Shown here: positions 46,590-60,639 of the stretch, piece by piece
Layout: each line of letters starts with the position of its first letter
Numbering within the stretch: the first letter of the stretch is position 1
Assembly (NCBI GenBank): GCA_009617715.1
Contig: VTFK01000092.1
Location: 62,001 to 126,000 of the forward strand
DNA: 64,000 bases
Direction: 5' to 3'
Source: Plectrocnemia conspersa
Taxonomy: Eukaryota > Arthropoda > Insecta > Trichoptera > Polycentropodidae
Program-made: the position numbers and the translations under genes
Notes under the pieces: model-generated
The model's database searches: none
Told to the model about the DNA's origin: nothing
Seen by the model: the letters and a program-made list of their open reading frames with translations, nothing else

Positions 46590-47636
46590 TGCCTGCATTA
46601 CACTCTTTGGAAGTTGTCCGAACCGAAGTTACAACTGAATTCGGCCGAGACCTTCGACTTCGAGTAAGCGACCACACTGCCACAAATTTCATATGCCGTC
46701 CGGATGACGTCCGTGAACGACGTCTGGAGGGCGGCTTCTGTCACGTACAGCTGGCATATTTGCGCACGATCGAAAAAAATCGCAAATTTAAAATTGTCAT
46801 TTTATTAAGTTTGTGTGGGCACTCACCAATACAATATCAGTGAAAACTTTTCGGTCGTAAATATTCAATTTACACAAAATTTTTGTTGGATTTTGCAAAA
46901 TGCCATAAGGCATAAAAATGATACTTCAGAATACGAAAACTACATCTGTGATCACATTCTAAATAAGAATTCGTTATGGTGTGACATTTATATAAACCGA
47001 ACTAAGAAAATATAGAAGGATATTCGAAACGATTTTTTTTAACAAAATCAAGTAACACTAATTTTTTTTTACTTATTTAATTTTATATGAGAAAAAAATA
47101 TAATAACTATATCTGTTAGAAGAATATACTATCAAAAATATAATTAATCCCTTTTGGTGACTAAAATATTCAAAGATGTCAGGAAGAGTCTGTTGAAGTC
47201 TCCGATAAGCATGCGGTATTATAACTTGACCACGTGATTACGATGCAGCGCTCGACATACGTGTTGACCATAAGACGTCTACGCGCATACTGAAATTGAA
47301 TTGTTCTATCTCAGTTTGCGAAAAACCATATCATTAACTCTCTCACTGTCGTCACTTAGCACGCGAGAGAGCGAAAGGGGAAGTATTTCACCGCTCGCTC
47401 TCGAAAGAGCTGCTCCGACTTCGGTCCGTTTGCCGACAATGTTAGGAAGCGCTCGAAGCTGGCCAAGTCGACTGAATTACCCCCACTTTACCTCCCATTC
47501 TCGGTAACCTCGGACAACTTCCGAGAGATTTTAGAGCGGGCAGAACCGAACTCGACCGAAGTAACACCAAATTAACCCACTATAATCTCCGTCCTTGGCC
47601 AACCTTGGCCAACTTCCAGAAAGTGTAGTACAGGCA
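46590..47636. mobile_element. Non-autonomous DNA transposon with terminal inverted repeats
   Basis: The left end TGCCTGCATTACACTC... and the reverse complement of the right end TGCCTGTACTACACTT... match at about 26 of the first 32 positions, including TGGAAGTTG. TTAA (46586-46589) flanks the left and TTAG (47637-47640) the right, which could be an eroded TTAA duplication. A second inverted copy of the subterminal GGAAGTTGTCCGA lies at about 47506-47522. The interior (47300-47590) is GC-rich. No transposase frame is recognised. Superfamily uncertain. Confidence 0.6.
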
Positions 47637-47639
47637 TTA

Positions 47640-48640
47640 GAGTCAAGTATCAAAAAAATGATTGATATTTATTGTAGACAAAAATTTGTAAATATATTGT
47701 ATGCGAACGAATCTTATTTTGAACATAGCTCAGTCATTACAATAATGTATCACGCTGATGCTATAGTCGTAATTTTTAACAATGTTAATATTCAGTTTTA
47801 AACATACATTGTAGTGTATGTTCAAAATCACAATACTTATACATTTACATGATTGTATATATTTTAAAATATTTTAGAAAAAATATACTTATAAACTTAA
47901 AAATATTAAAAATGTATTTCATATTAATTTGTAATTAAATATTTTTTTGCATTTGAGTGTTGGAAATCGTAAATCAACTATAAATATATTAACACGATTT
48001 TCACGATTTGTTTGCTACTGCTATTGAATTTTTCTACTAACGCACACATACGGACATTTCGCAAATTTATTAGACTATTCGTGTTTGTACAGAATTCCAA
48101 TTTAATCCCTTTATGTGCATTTCAATATTTCATTGCAACGATACGGTGCAACGGAATGATTTATTATAGCGCGCGATTAATAACCGAGCTTGATTGGATT
48201 TTTGCCTGTCTGGATGAGCAAAAAAATCTGATAAAGGATTCATCAAAACGAGGATTTTAACGACAGACAAATGGCATATTTCGATAGTCGTCGGATATCG
48301 TGACGTGAGTATAAAATAATTATACACTGACCTTTGAGTTGGTTCATTATACTCATGTGATACATTTTTAAGCCTTTTAATTGGCTAATGCAAACGAAAT
48401 TTCAGGAATTAGGTGAATATTAATGTATTTTAGAGTAATCAAAAAAACTTGCGTTTATCACGAATGTAGTTTTTGGGCGCGGTTAAGCCAATACGGAAAA
48501 ATTAGATAACGCTATTTTCTAAGCTTTGTTGATGTCATTTTCATAGCTTGATGCAAGCGAAAAATTCGCCAAAACTAGGCTTGTGAATTTCATGTATACC
48601 TTTCCATGTAAAGACTACACTCAAAGGTCTATCCGTTCTA
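47640..48640. other. Intergenic DNA with a less AT-rich block at 48010-48330
   Basis: The block contains the near-palindromic ACGACTATCGAAATATG area and overlapping short frames on both strands. Nothing recognisable as protein. Confidence 0.3.
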
Positions 48641-49045
48641 TTGTTCATCAATCGTAAATACTCTCCAGCAACGAAATTCCAGCTTTGAGCGTGCGGCTAC
48701 AGAATCCAGATGATAATTCCTGTTCTCGGTATTAATGAATACATAATCCGGACGGAGAGTGGGGTGGCGCACTTTATCAATCTACCCCCCTCTTCAAAGG
48801 TTAAAAGGCTTCTCGGCTGATGAAAAATTCAGTTTACATCTTGTTCCCCTCCGGCTGATAATTTGTTTACACGCTCGCTTTGCTCTTTACGCCGCATTAC
48901 GCACAAACGCTTTTTTCTCTCTTCATTACCATGCCCCTCATATTTATGCGCTTATTTGGACATTCGCAATATTAGCGCTTTGCATAAATCACGCGAAGGA
49001 GATGGTAATTTTCATGGCGTCTAGATCTGACGATGTCTTTTAGCA
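48640..49045. other. GC-elevated noncoding island
   Basis: Unique sequence (CGGAGAGTGGGGTGGCG region, then a pyrimidine-rich strand). A 94-codon plus-strand frame spans it, but the translation has no start context, domain or splice signal, so it is not called as a gene. Confidence 0.35.
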
Positions 49046-49450
49046 GTTATCTTATGGCAACGGTTTGTTAGAAGGTGATGATTCGATGCGTTAACCGTGA
49101 TTTACTATGTGGTTATACTATTCATGTATAAATTACTTAAAATCTTTAATAGTTTCAACTTAAGTAGCATATCTATACTACTTTACAGGTTTTAGTGGAA
49201 CAGAAACATGGTTTTCGTCTGCATAGTTTTACGGCTAATAACCTCTTATGAGGCAGTGCCATAGTCATTTGAAATAGCTGTAGATTTAATATGTTACGAA
49301 AAAATATATTTGCTTAGAGATATTCTGCTGAGATTTACAGACATTTTAATACTATTCGGTATTTCTGATACTGTTCTAAATAATATCTAGTTTTAGTGGT
49401 TTTGTGCCTGATTAAAAGGTAGAAGTAAAACAAATTCTATGATAGCTTAA

Positions 49451-51039
49451 CCCTTTGCACTCGTAATCGTTTTCGTACTAGGTATGTCGCTAGCTCGGGA
49501 AAAATGAAAAATGTTAAATTCTTTTTAAAAATTAAAATTATATATGTAGAGCATTGATATGAATAAACTTACACCAAAAACGAAGAAATCAAAACAAATA
49601 CTTGCATTTCTCTAAATTACATTTTAATTTTTTTTGGTTCTCTCAAGTACCATTGGTTGACAATCCATAACAATAAATTAACACAATAGGGCGACGACCC
49701 ATTTTAAAATATTTTTGGAACCAAACAATGTTTTAACCATAAATAAATAAATATACACAAATAACAAAGACATGCCGCTCAGTTTTAAATATCTCTACCT
49801 GCGAACTAAGAAAGCTTACATCGCTTGCAGAAATACAAAATTGTACCGTTTTACAACAATTTAAAAATCCACAAGTTATATCTATGTTTATATAAACTGA
49901 TGTTAGGTATATTTTAAAAACTAAAATACGTCCCATCGAAGGTCAAATGAAACGTTGCAGTTAATGTCATATTATTTTATATAATTCTTAATAAAAATAG
50001 ACAAAACTTTTAATGAGTAGCTTTATGGTACATATTTGTTTGTGATTTTATATATTCGAGCTAATAATGCTTAAATAGCATAGTGATGCACGAAAAAGGG
50101 CATTACGTTTAATAATATGTGGGATGTTGAATTATTATTAATTAAAGTAACAAATATGGAAAAATATTTTTTTTAATTTTTTTTTTAAATTAGTATACCA
50201 ACTCATCAGTGTAAAACAATTGAAAATAATCAATAGGTTGTATACAGTTTGCGGGAACTTGGGGCCCAAGACATTTATCATTTGGTGGAAATATTGCTAT
50301 TTATAAGGTACATTGTCATTACTAGGTATTATTCTTTAATTTTCTGATGTGGTGCGATTTGTTTTACCGTTTCTTCTTCGCTATTATTTTAATTGCCTGT
50401 ATTCGATTCAAGGCAACAGGCCTAATTTCGACATTACTTTCTTTACTATCATCATTGGAAGATGAAAAATCAAACATGTAATCCTCTCCATCACTATCAT
50501 TTCAAAATATATTATCATTACAATTACTATATTCAGTAATCGCACTGTTTTTTTTTACAATAAAATTAAAAAAAATAATTTCACAATAAAATTAAAAAAA
50601 TTAGTAATTAAAACAAAATTATTAATCACTATAGTCTTATTAAGACACAAATTATGGACACCCGAGACACTGTCAAAAACATAATAGGCAATAAAAACGT
50701 CACCGACGCGTGTCTATCGAAGAACGATCGCCAACCATTGCCTTCGGGAGAAATCTACGGCACATCTGCATTTAAATTTAGTCATAAAAAAAACTCCGAC
50801 TTATCGCGATAAATGAGCTCTCCCCGGCTTGTTTCAAGTAAAAATGGCATTTTTTTGATAAGATATGCTTCTTGAAATTCTTGTTTACAACACTGCAAAA
50901 ACGCTATTCAAAACATGTACAGGAAATACCCAAAAATTGACGCTATATTTCATTAATTGAGATGGTGCGCCTGACGCACCCTACGAGTAATAGAGAGCCA
51001 AACGCTGGTGCGTCTCACGCACCTTACGAGCAGAAAGGG
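49451..51039 (-). mobile_element. piggyBac-like element with eroded transposase N-terminal remnant
   Basis: The ends are inverted: left TTAA|CCCTTTGCACTCGTAA (TTAA at 49447-49450) and right, reverse complement, TAAA|CCCTTTCTGCTCGTAA. TTAA targets and a CCCTTT-type start are characteristic of piggyBac superfamily elements. The right end has a subterminal duplication of a palindromic GGTGCGCCTGACGCACC motif (50964-51025). On the minus strand around 50530-50370 a remnant frame is rich in Asp, Ser and Glu (DSDGEDYMFDFSSSNDDS), followed by a basic patch (IIAKKKR) and a stop. This resembles the acidic start of piggyBac transposases. An internal stop and the absence of the catalytic region make it dead. 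Confidence 0.6.
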
Positions 51040-51044
51040 TTTAT

Positions 51045-52465
51045 GTATCAATTGCACTTGAGAAGAATTAAACTTGAAAGTTCAAATTACAAAAAAATAA
51101 AAATACGTTTATATTTGTCACATTGTGTCTTATTATCAAAGTTAAATCGACGAAAAAATGATCTGGTAGAAATCTTTGCAACAAAATCATTGATAATTTT
51201 GAGAGTTATTGATTGAAAACATTAATATTAAGTTTGAAAACGGATTTGTAACCTTTAGCCAGCAATAAAAAGAAGATACTGTTGAAATTAATAGCACACA
51301 ATGTATTAATATCGTTACCTATGTATTTTACATAAATATATAAAATATTTTTTAAGGTTTTTTTTATAATAAAACATAATTCATAACATAACTTATATTT
51401 AAATTAAAAAAAGCTGGTTATGTTCCAAAATACGTTCTTGCTTTTGATAGATTGCATGAAAAAAAGCAAATGTCGTTCTCAAACTAAATGGCAATGTCAA
51501 CGAATGATTTAAAACGATTCTTAAAATAAATTAAGGAAAGCTTAATTTTTACATATTTATACATAGATGAAATTTTAATACAAATAATTTATATTCATAG
51601 TAAGAATTTAATAAAATATTATACAAAGCTTTTGTATAAATTCATAAATAAAATATATTATGTAAATACTTTATTTACAACTTTTTCTTTACCGTAGCCT
51701 ATAAAAATTAAACTATTCTCATCTTAAAAATTCATTTCACTAAATAGTTATTAATATAAATCATTTACAAAAATATTTTTACGTTTTTAAGTATTTATAA
51801 ATGATCATCTTTGTATATTTATGACTAGTGAAAATTAAACCTCCCTAGTCTAGAGCAACAATATCTATTTTTAGCATTTCGACTTCAAATGCTATGCATC
51901 GGTTTGGTCTTAAAGAAAGACTATAAGGATACGTTTATTTTTTTAAATTATTATGAGCGCGATTAACTGATAAATCTCCTTTATTTTATATCCCATTAAA
52001 TCCATAAATTGAATTGTGATACTAAAAATCATCAATAGTTTTGAACCGGTTTATCTAATCACTCGCAACAGTCCAGGTAGGAGGTCAGGCTTAGCCTTTG
52101 TCCACGCAATATGACAATGCCGACTCTATAATATAACTTAACGCCTAGTTCTGAATTATTAAAAAAATATATAATTAAATTAATGGACCCAAATCTTCTA
52201 GACCCTAATCCCTTGATGGTGTTATAATACATATAGTATGCAAATCCAATTCGGTAATGCTCGGTCACCCCTCGTCACGGTTTAAGATTCAATTCTTATC
52301 ACATTCGATTAAGAAGCTGTCGTTGAAAGGATAATGTAATAGATTTTCTTTGTTTATATCCTGATATGACTCCTAGATTGTTTTTACTGAAATCCGATTT
52401 TCTCATTAATGTAAAACTTTCTGCTTTCACGAATACATATTAACTTTTTACAAAGAACAACGAAT
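51045..52465. other. AT-rich intergenic DNA
   Basis: No gene seen. A modestly higher-complexity patch at 52040-52300 has no recognised identity. Confidence 0.5.
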
Positions 52466-52469
52466 TCTT

Positions 52470-52750
52470 TATTTTAAAAGTAACATTTCAAAATATTCTT
52501 TGGAAATATTCTCAGGCCCCTTTTCACCCGTTACGGATTTCGTAATGAACGGAATAAATCCGAGCATTGAACACTCCTCCGGGTCTTCAGATCTGGAGCG
52601 CGCTCCCGAGTTATTGAATAAGTAAATATAGCCGTATCTTGGATGTAATGCAAAAGGCTGAAAAAGGAAGGATTTCTGAATAAATTGAGCGGAAAATCTT
52701 GTCAGGAGGCGCGACACGGAATCTCTCGCGTGACGTTCAAATATTAACAC
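52470..52750. other. GC-elevated noncoding island
   Basis: A 93-codon minus-strand frame (52750-52469) is open because the block is GC-richer. The peptide has no recognisable domain. Candidate conserved noncoding element. Confidence 0.3.
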
Positions 52751-52754
52751 GTTA

Positions 52755-55700
52755 GATGACTGTTAAACGAAATTGAATATAAATTTAATTTATGATGCTA
52801 GTAGCGTTTTGATTGATGATATTTATATATTATAATATTACAGATTTTTTTTTTATTATCATCTTTATCAGAAACTATATATTTAATGTTCACTAAATGA
52901 AATCAGAAAAAACAGAAGCATCTCAATGAATTCGCACGCGTGATTTATTTTCATGCTGCAAATCAACCGGTGTAACGACTACTTGTGATTTGAGTGCTAT
53001 GAATAGTCTAACACTTTAATTGTTATTAAATTAAAAACGTTTTAAAAGCTACTGATAAGATTAGGGTACAATTTATACATTTTCATTTAAGTTTAATTGG
53101 AACAATAGTTTTTTTAAAAAAAATATTTTTTACGAAGACATTGGATTTATAAAACTGACGATCTATTTATATTCATACAAAATAATATTTGTGCTGCTAG
53201 TCACGTAGACACAAATTCTTAAAACGATTTAGTCATAATGAACTTGATATAGAATGGTACGATTTTATTTTATTAAAATTTATTTTAATTAACAGTAATT
53301 AAACGTCGAAATATAGCTGATACAATCTCCATAGATTTTGCTTCAGCATTATATCAAGGGCTATTCATGCTATATAATATAATGAGTTTTAAATGTATAT
53401 AAATATACATTTCATGCTTTAGTATATAAAAACATAAATAAATTAATAAGATATCAATTACTAGAATATATATTATACATTAGATAGCTCTATACAAATA
53501 TTTCCATATACATTACGTATATGAAATAACCGTTTGGTTTAAGCTTTAAGCAATATTGATATATGGTGGCTTCTGGCGCACCTTTTTTCTAGTGTGGTAT
53601 TATTAAAATGGAATTTCCCATGGGAATTTGTATTTTTTATCCATCGTCCTTCGTGTTGCTGTTAAATTACTTTGTCTAGTTTTATTTATCGGGTGTTCGT
53701 CGATCAAAAACAGAACAAAGTCTTAACCATTTTTAACGCTCAATAAAATACAATTAACCATGTTATATATTTTTAAATATAACTTTTAATATCGGATAAG
53801 ATATAATATGACCCGAGAGATGTATTAATCATAATCAATGCTTTAAATTTTTTTTACTCATATTTATTAGGAATATTATAGACTATAATAATAATAATAT
53901 ACTGATATGAAATAATATTTAATCGAAAAGTCGAGATGAAGATCGAATCGGAATTGAGATGAACCAAGCGTAAAGAATATGGTGGGATTAAATGGCGCGG
54001 AGAGATGAAATCGAATCGACGTTACAAAAATGAATTATTACCAAGATACACGTACCTATGTATATAATGTATTTTTTGGGAGGAAGTTAATCTTAGGGAG
54101 ATTGAGCTGTTGAAAAATTTAAGCAATCGTGATGATGTGAAGTTAATAAAACCTTTATTTGGATTGAAATGGAAATAAGTATAATATTTTATATCACGTT
54201 TATAAATTATGATAATATTCGTTTATTATATTTTACATTAAACTAATATACTACAAAGCTTTATTTTAATTACATAATCTTATTTATTATGTAATAACAA
54301 TTTACATCACAACAACGTAAACACAATAAACAACTTATGAAATATCAAGCTGAATCAAAGCCTAAAATCATTTATATATGGTAAACTATAAATACAGCTA
54401 ATTCAGATCATTATAATTTTAATTATTCATTACAATAGTTATATATGGGATTGAGAAAATATATTTTAAATTACATTGATGGGTTAATCAATTGAATCAC
54501 TCTTCTATTAATAATTAAAATTGCTTGTGATAAAGCGTTTTAAGCGTTTAAGAATAATTAGGGTTCTTTATTAAAACGTGGCATAACCGTGACAAACATT
54601 TTAACAGCTCAAGTCATAAGGTACACCATATAAATCAGAAAAGATATTCATCGCCTTAAAATATTTATTCGTATTGATTCTTAAAACGGAAATTCGTAAG
54701 TTATTGATCAGCTAACGGTGGTTTGATAAAAAAAACTGTAATTGACCGTCATACCGATAATGGAACAGACAATTTAATCTTTTAATAAAGCGCCATCTAT
54801 ATAAATACTAGAACACGGATAACCAGAAATCACTTCTTCTCTTCACTTCCCTTCGGACAAACATATTTTTTAGAGACTGTACTTAAAATCCACTATGGAA
54901 CTGAAGAGTCCTTTAACTTGGTTAGTAACCAATAGGAGGTCAAGTTTACTTTAAGCCAGCAAAAATCGCAAAATTCACCGCTTCTCTCTTTGCATCCATT
55001 GGTACAGTTTGACGGCAGGAATCCAGAGCTTCCAGCCTATTGTTCAATAATAATTTTTCTTTGTTTAAATAAAAACGCTAAAACCCAGATTAATTGAGAT
55101 TGTAAAACACTAGATATAAAGTGTAAGTTTATGTCTTTCAGGTAATAGTCACTGATTTATACAATTGCTCGATCGTATTTGAAACAAAAATGGTAGACTT
55201 CACTTGCTAAGCATCAGATTAATTAAATTTAATTATTATAAGCTCGCATAAACGAATATTTTTATTATTCTTTATAATTTGTCATTGTCAAAAAGTGACC
55301 ACACTAATTTTGTTTATAACTAAGCACCCGGGAGACATACTTAATTATAGACGAAGTGTTTAGCGCAATAAATATAGGTAATAACAGTACGCCGATTGGT
55401 CCAAGCGTAGAGATCGATAAAACCAGTGCCACAAACTTACCAATAAGGATCAGAGAATAGAGAGACTCGTGCATTTCAAGAGGTTACAATCAAGGACTGT
55501 TAACAACTATACAACTGTTTTAATACGGCAAGGGATACTCAATATCGATTTTAACTTCATATTACAACCCTTTTGGACTCTTGATGTAATTTTTATTTGC
55601 ATAAATATTTATTCATTTATAAAATAGCTAACTAAAAGAAAAACACATCAATGACTAAATAATGCAATAGTTTATTAAAATTCGAAAACAAATATAAAAA

Positions 55701-57045
55701 ACAAGCTTAACTGACAAAGCTATTTAGAAACTTGCTTGTGTGTTTTACAATGCAGGTGTTTTGCCTAAGACTTTATATTTAAATTATGTAATTTGATAAT
55801 GTATTTTGATTAGAAAATACACGTGTTTTTGTTGAAAAAGTGTGTTTTTAATAATTCATATTACTTTTAAAAATATTATTATTAATTAAATATCATTCAA
55901 AGTGATTTAATTACAGATATTAAATAAAAAGAGCTTTTTTAAAAGCTTTTTCATAACGAGAATTTAACAGCTCTTCCTATAATAGATAATTGATTTAAAT
56001 AATTCCATATATCTCAGAAGAAAAACCATGGCATATAAAAGCTTGTGGTCATTTAAATTTAATAAAAAGAGAGAAATATGAAAATAATAGTAGTAAAAGC
56101 ATTTTATTTTCTCACATACTAACATTTTTATAAATCATGTTTTTTCGCCACGAAGCTAAGCTTGTTGTTCATCTCTGTTCGTTTGACGTAAACAAAGACA
56201 CTAAGAATAGATTGTTGTAACCAGATGCACGTAAGTGGCGTGCTTAATGACTTTGAAAAGTTCAACGACTGCTAAATAACAAGGAAACATAATGATTGAT
56301 TTGAAAAAAATACTGTTTCGGAAAGAGGAGAAAAAAAATCAAAAAAGAACCAAATATTTAAATATAAGTTTGAAGTCTCACCGCGTCTTCTCGTCTCCTG
56401 TGATCAAATGTCACATGTTTTATGATGCTGGTTTGAGGCAGCTCTATTGAATAGCAGATAGATAATTGCATTGATTTTTGGGTACACCCACGAAATGTAT
56501 TTATGCTTTAAAAAAACGTCCCAGGCACTAGAAATAATCGAAGGGTGAAAGATAATAATGTTATGCGCTGGGCAGCATGATCTTGCGCGCATCCTTTCCA
56601 AACAAAGAGTAGTTTACAGTACTTTTGATTGATTATCGTTTTGGGATGGATGTTTTATTGGGTAGTCTGTCTAATATTTTTAATTATTCAAGCAAATGTT
56701 TGGTGACGAGGTCTTTTTTATTTTTGTAAAAATACTATGTGTGGTCTTACTTTTCAAACGTTTTTTGTTTGTTCAAAATAATCGTTAAAATGATCTACAA
56801 ATAATAATAATTTGTGCATTTTAGAAGCTTTGAAAAGATTACGTCTTTATAAAACATAAATTCTTTGGGGGAGGTATCCATAATATTAAAAATCTAGAGA
56901 GAAAGCAGCCTAAAGTCATATTAAGATTACCGGTTCAAAAATCGTGATTTAAAGTAATGTCGCGTATAAAAAAAATCGCAAAATATTTTATTGCGAAAAG
57001 TAAAGAAAAACACACATTTCATTTTTCTGTCCTCCTCACAAAAAC
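52755..57045. other. Gene-free stretch with scattered higher-complexity blocks
   Basis: Blocks at 53930-54120, 54765-55050, 55315-55520, 56150-56290 and 56380-56650 are less AT-rich than their surroundings; the intervening DNA is AT-rich. No repeats with other parts of the window and no coding regions were recognised. Confidence 0.4.
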
Positions 57046-57049
57046 GTGC

Positions 57050-57260
57050 TTGTAAAACGTACATAATGTACTGTCGTAATATGCTCGCCATGGCAATTGT
57101 CACCCCGTAAATCCGGGAAAGCTCTTTGATACGTCATAATCCGCCTCCGGTTTATCGCTCTTTGATGCGGTCGGTTGATTTGAGTTAATGCGCATGCGCA
57201 ACACACATACAATGTTTATGTCACAATTTGACGAGCTGCAGATACATTAGGTATAAACAA
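57050..57260. other. GC-elevated noncoding block
   Basis: Contains CCGTAAATCCGGG, ATAATCCGCCTCCGGTTTATCG and the palindrome ATGCGCATGCGCA (57188-57200). An 80-codon plus-strand frame just downstream (57310-57552) is open but unrecognised. Confidence 0.35.
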
Positions 57261-57559
57261 GCAATTGCAATATTATTTGAGTTCCACCAAGATTTTATAG
57301 CTTTCTCCAATGCATCATAATGATTTTTTTACAAAATATCTAAAATATTTTTTACGATTAAATATAATACAAAATGACGTCCCACATATATTGTTCCAGT
57401 GCCTCGTAGCTGTTGTTGAAAACATCGTTTATCTGACAAACTTGACGGCTCGTGTAAGACTAGAATTCTTGAGCGCTGATGTCTTGGCCACAATGATAAA
57501 GAATCAGGGACACAATCGCAACATTCTAAAGCTCACACATGAAAATCGTTGAGCATTGA

Positions 57560-60500
57560 CGAAATAACAAAACCACCCTATAAAAACTAAGTGCTTTATT
57601 GAACACACGCTACGTCAAGAATACGAACGCTCCTATTAAAATGCATTTACATTTTTAGACAATAGTACAAAATGTGAATTGGCAATAAAATAATAAAGTG
57701 ATACGCGCTCCGCAAAATGAAGCAGAGTATCATCGATATTTTATCGCTCATTTTGCTATCGCTCATGTTCTGAATTTTATTTAACATCAAAGAGTACAAC
57801 GCTTTGCTAGAATTTGGGACAATAGAGCACTATTTAAAAACTCATAGTTTCGAGAAAAAAGAAAATGTTTTATTACACAATATTATTTTAATCAATATAA
57901 TATTTTTTTTTTTTAAGAATTAAATACTACAATTCTCAAATATGCATCTATTTTGAACGTATGTATAATCGATACACATACTATTTCCAGTTTCATTGCA
58001 TTGCATTGCATAGTTATATGCAAACTTTTTTTAGATACAAAACACAGCAATATAAGTCCAATTATTGATTTTGTAAAATAAAGTGAAAAAGTTATGCTAT
58101 ATAAAGTACTATGTCAAATCTTAGAGCTTTGAAATAAATTGATAGACTAAGGTAAAATATCTTGGAATATATTTTGTGTAATAAAATATTTATCCAAAAT
58201 TTAATTTTTTTGTATATGATAAAAGTATGAAGCATACGAAAAAATATTTTTCCACAACCACTAACATTTACCAACACATTTTAAGCATACCCTAGTAAAA
58301 AAAAAATAATATGTTTCATTAAATTAATATTAAAAATGTCAAAGAAATCAAATCAGTACAAGCAATTACTTTTTCTTTCTAAAATATAAAAGGAAGAGGA
58401 TTTGTTTGCTAAAGTTGAAATATGCAATTATAATAATGGGAAAAAGAAGAAAAATCTGTTATTTTTGGCAATAAACCATAATTCTATTTGTATTATAAAT
58501 CCTAATTCTTAAAATTTATTTCATAAGATATTCTAGATTTTTGCTACTTTTTATAAAAGCATTGATTACTTCTATAGTTTTCAAAATTATAATATCAACA
58601 ATACTCTGTATTTTTATTAATTGTAAATTTTATTTTGTAACTTGAAATATGTAAGCTAAGACAATCAACAACTACTAAGTAAGACATCAGACAGAAAACT
58701 GTAAATAAGTGTTATTTATTATTTTATTATATAAAATATTTTAATTACTCACAATCAATAGATATCACTATGTTCAATCTAGTTCAATCAATTTTATTTT
58801 AATTTTTAATCACAATATTTTCCGTTAAATTAGGAAAATCAAAGTAATGATTGATCTAAATTATAATCATATAATAGTTTTAATTTTAATATTATATATA
58901 TGATATAAATTAAAATCACTAGGGTTCTATATGAGGTTTGAACCTTATTATTTTAGTTATTAGTCACCGACTGATTTATTGTGCATATTATAAGAAATAA
59001 ACGCGAAAGACTTACTATTATAGAAAAATAAATAATAATATATAATATAGATTTACTAGTTGTATAAGTACGGTTGATAGATTGAAATGGTTAAATGTTT
59101 AAAAAATATTCAATATGAATATTATAGTGTTTATATAATATATAAGTTAGAAAATACAGAAAAAAGTATTAATAATAATTGAAGATGTATATATGTAGAT
59201 TTATTACTAGAAAAAGAGAAAATTTAGGGATAGTTAGGTATAAGAAAACGAGTACGGATAAGGTAATTATGTAATGAGGTGTGAATTTATATAATAATAT
59301 TTCTAGGATAATCTGAAAAAATAAAACTGTAACGCGTTTCCTAAATGGAATAAAAAAACACCTTCATGCATTAAGCAATTAAATTTAATATTAAGTATTT
59401 TTTCTATTTTCTGCTTATGTTATATATTGTATGTATGTTTAAATAAAATTTGTTTGGTGTTAAATTTAGCTATTAAGCTAAATAAATAAATAAATATGTT
59501 TGATATTATATTTCTAAAATCTGTATACTGTAAAGTTTTTTTATAAAAAAGTTATTAATTAATATGTAGCTTATAATCTATAATTATTAAAAAAATAAAA
59601 TAATTATTATAATTTACTCATACAATAAATTGATTTATTGTATAAGTAAATAATATTTTTTATTTTTGTAAAATAAATTATTAATGTTAATACTTTTTTT
59701 TAGTAAAAAATATACACATTTTAAATAAATACTAATACAAACAATGTCATTTTATATCTAAAGTACTATTAAATAATAAAGCTTTCCTAGACTTTCAGAA
59801 TGTAATCACATTACATTTATTAATAATATAAGATTTCATACAAATTAATTAATGTCTCACCCAATTATTTTACAGATTAAGCAAATCAAAGGTATTTTTT
59901 AACGCTGTCAATTTTAAAATTGCAAAAAAATATTATGTAATGGTTTTAGTTTAGTTTTTTAAGCCATTTAAAAAATGCTTAAATTCAGAACACAAGCTTT
60001 TATCAACAAAAGCTGCCGATATTTTAAAGAATGTTATGTATGATATAAATTGCTTCATATCTCACCTCATTAAACAACAGATTCCTACAAAAAGTACAGG
60101 AAATTAAAAATCTAAATATTTATAAATGGTAGTAGAGATACAATTATTTCGTATCTGTTTTATATTAAAAGACTATTTATAATTTTTATTTTGCTTAAAA
60201 TTTAAAATTACTTCATTATAATTATTGTAAAAATTTGTGTATGTAACAAGTCAACTTTTAGTTTATATAAAATAAATTATTATTCAAAGAATTAAGCTAA
60301 CATTCTTAGGGTCAAAATATGCATATTAAACTGGGGTTTTATTAGTCTAGTTGGGTGTAACTTTATACCAGAGAAGTACTTTTGTTGTTTCTGGCAGACA
60401 AACATACACACAATCATTATACCATAAATCAAACATCTCAAAACACAAGCTACTTAAATTCTCTGTAATGTATTAAATATACTTGTTACCAATATGCACG

Positions 60501-60635
60501 TTTCATCGTAAAATGAAACTGCTTTGAAGACACAGCGAATCTCAATCTTTATATATTAAGCAAAATGTACAATTTATTTCGGACATGTCCAAGGATTCAT
60601 TCATTATTGAAAATTTAAATTTATGAAATTGAAAG
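57560..60635. other. AT-rich intergenic DNA
   Basis: No gene. A weak member of the 1.3-kb-type dispersed repeat lies at about 58800-58970 (TAGGAAAATC...TGATTGATC...GATATAAATTAAAATCAC). The rest is low complexity. Confidence 0.5.
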
Positions 60636-60639
60636 GCCT

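Noticed and set aside
48759..49043. 94-codon plus-strand frame
   Set aside because: No recognisable domain, codon pattern or splice context. Best explained by the GC-elevated island.
57310..57552. 80-codon plus-strand frame
   Set aside because: It has a plausible length, but the residues are unremarkable, there is no poly(A) signal close by and no family is recognised.
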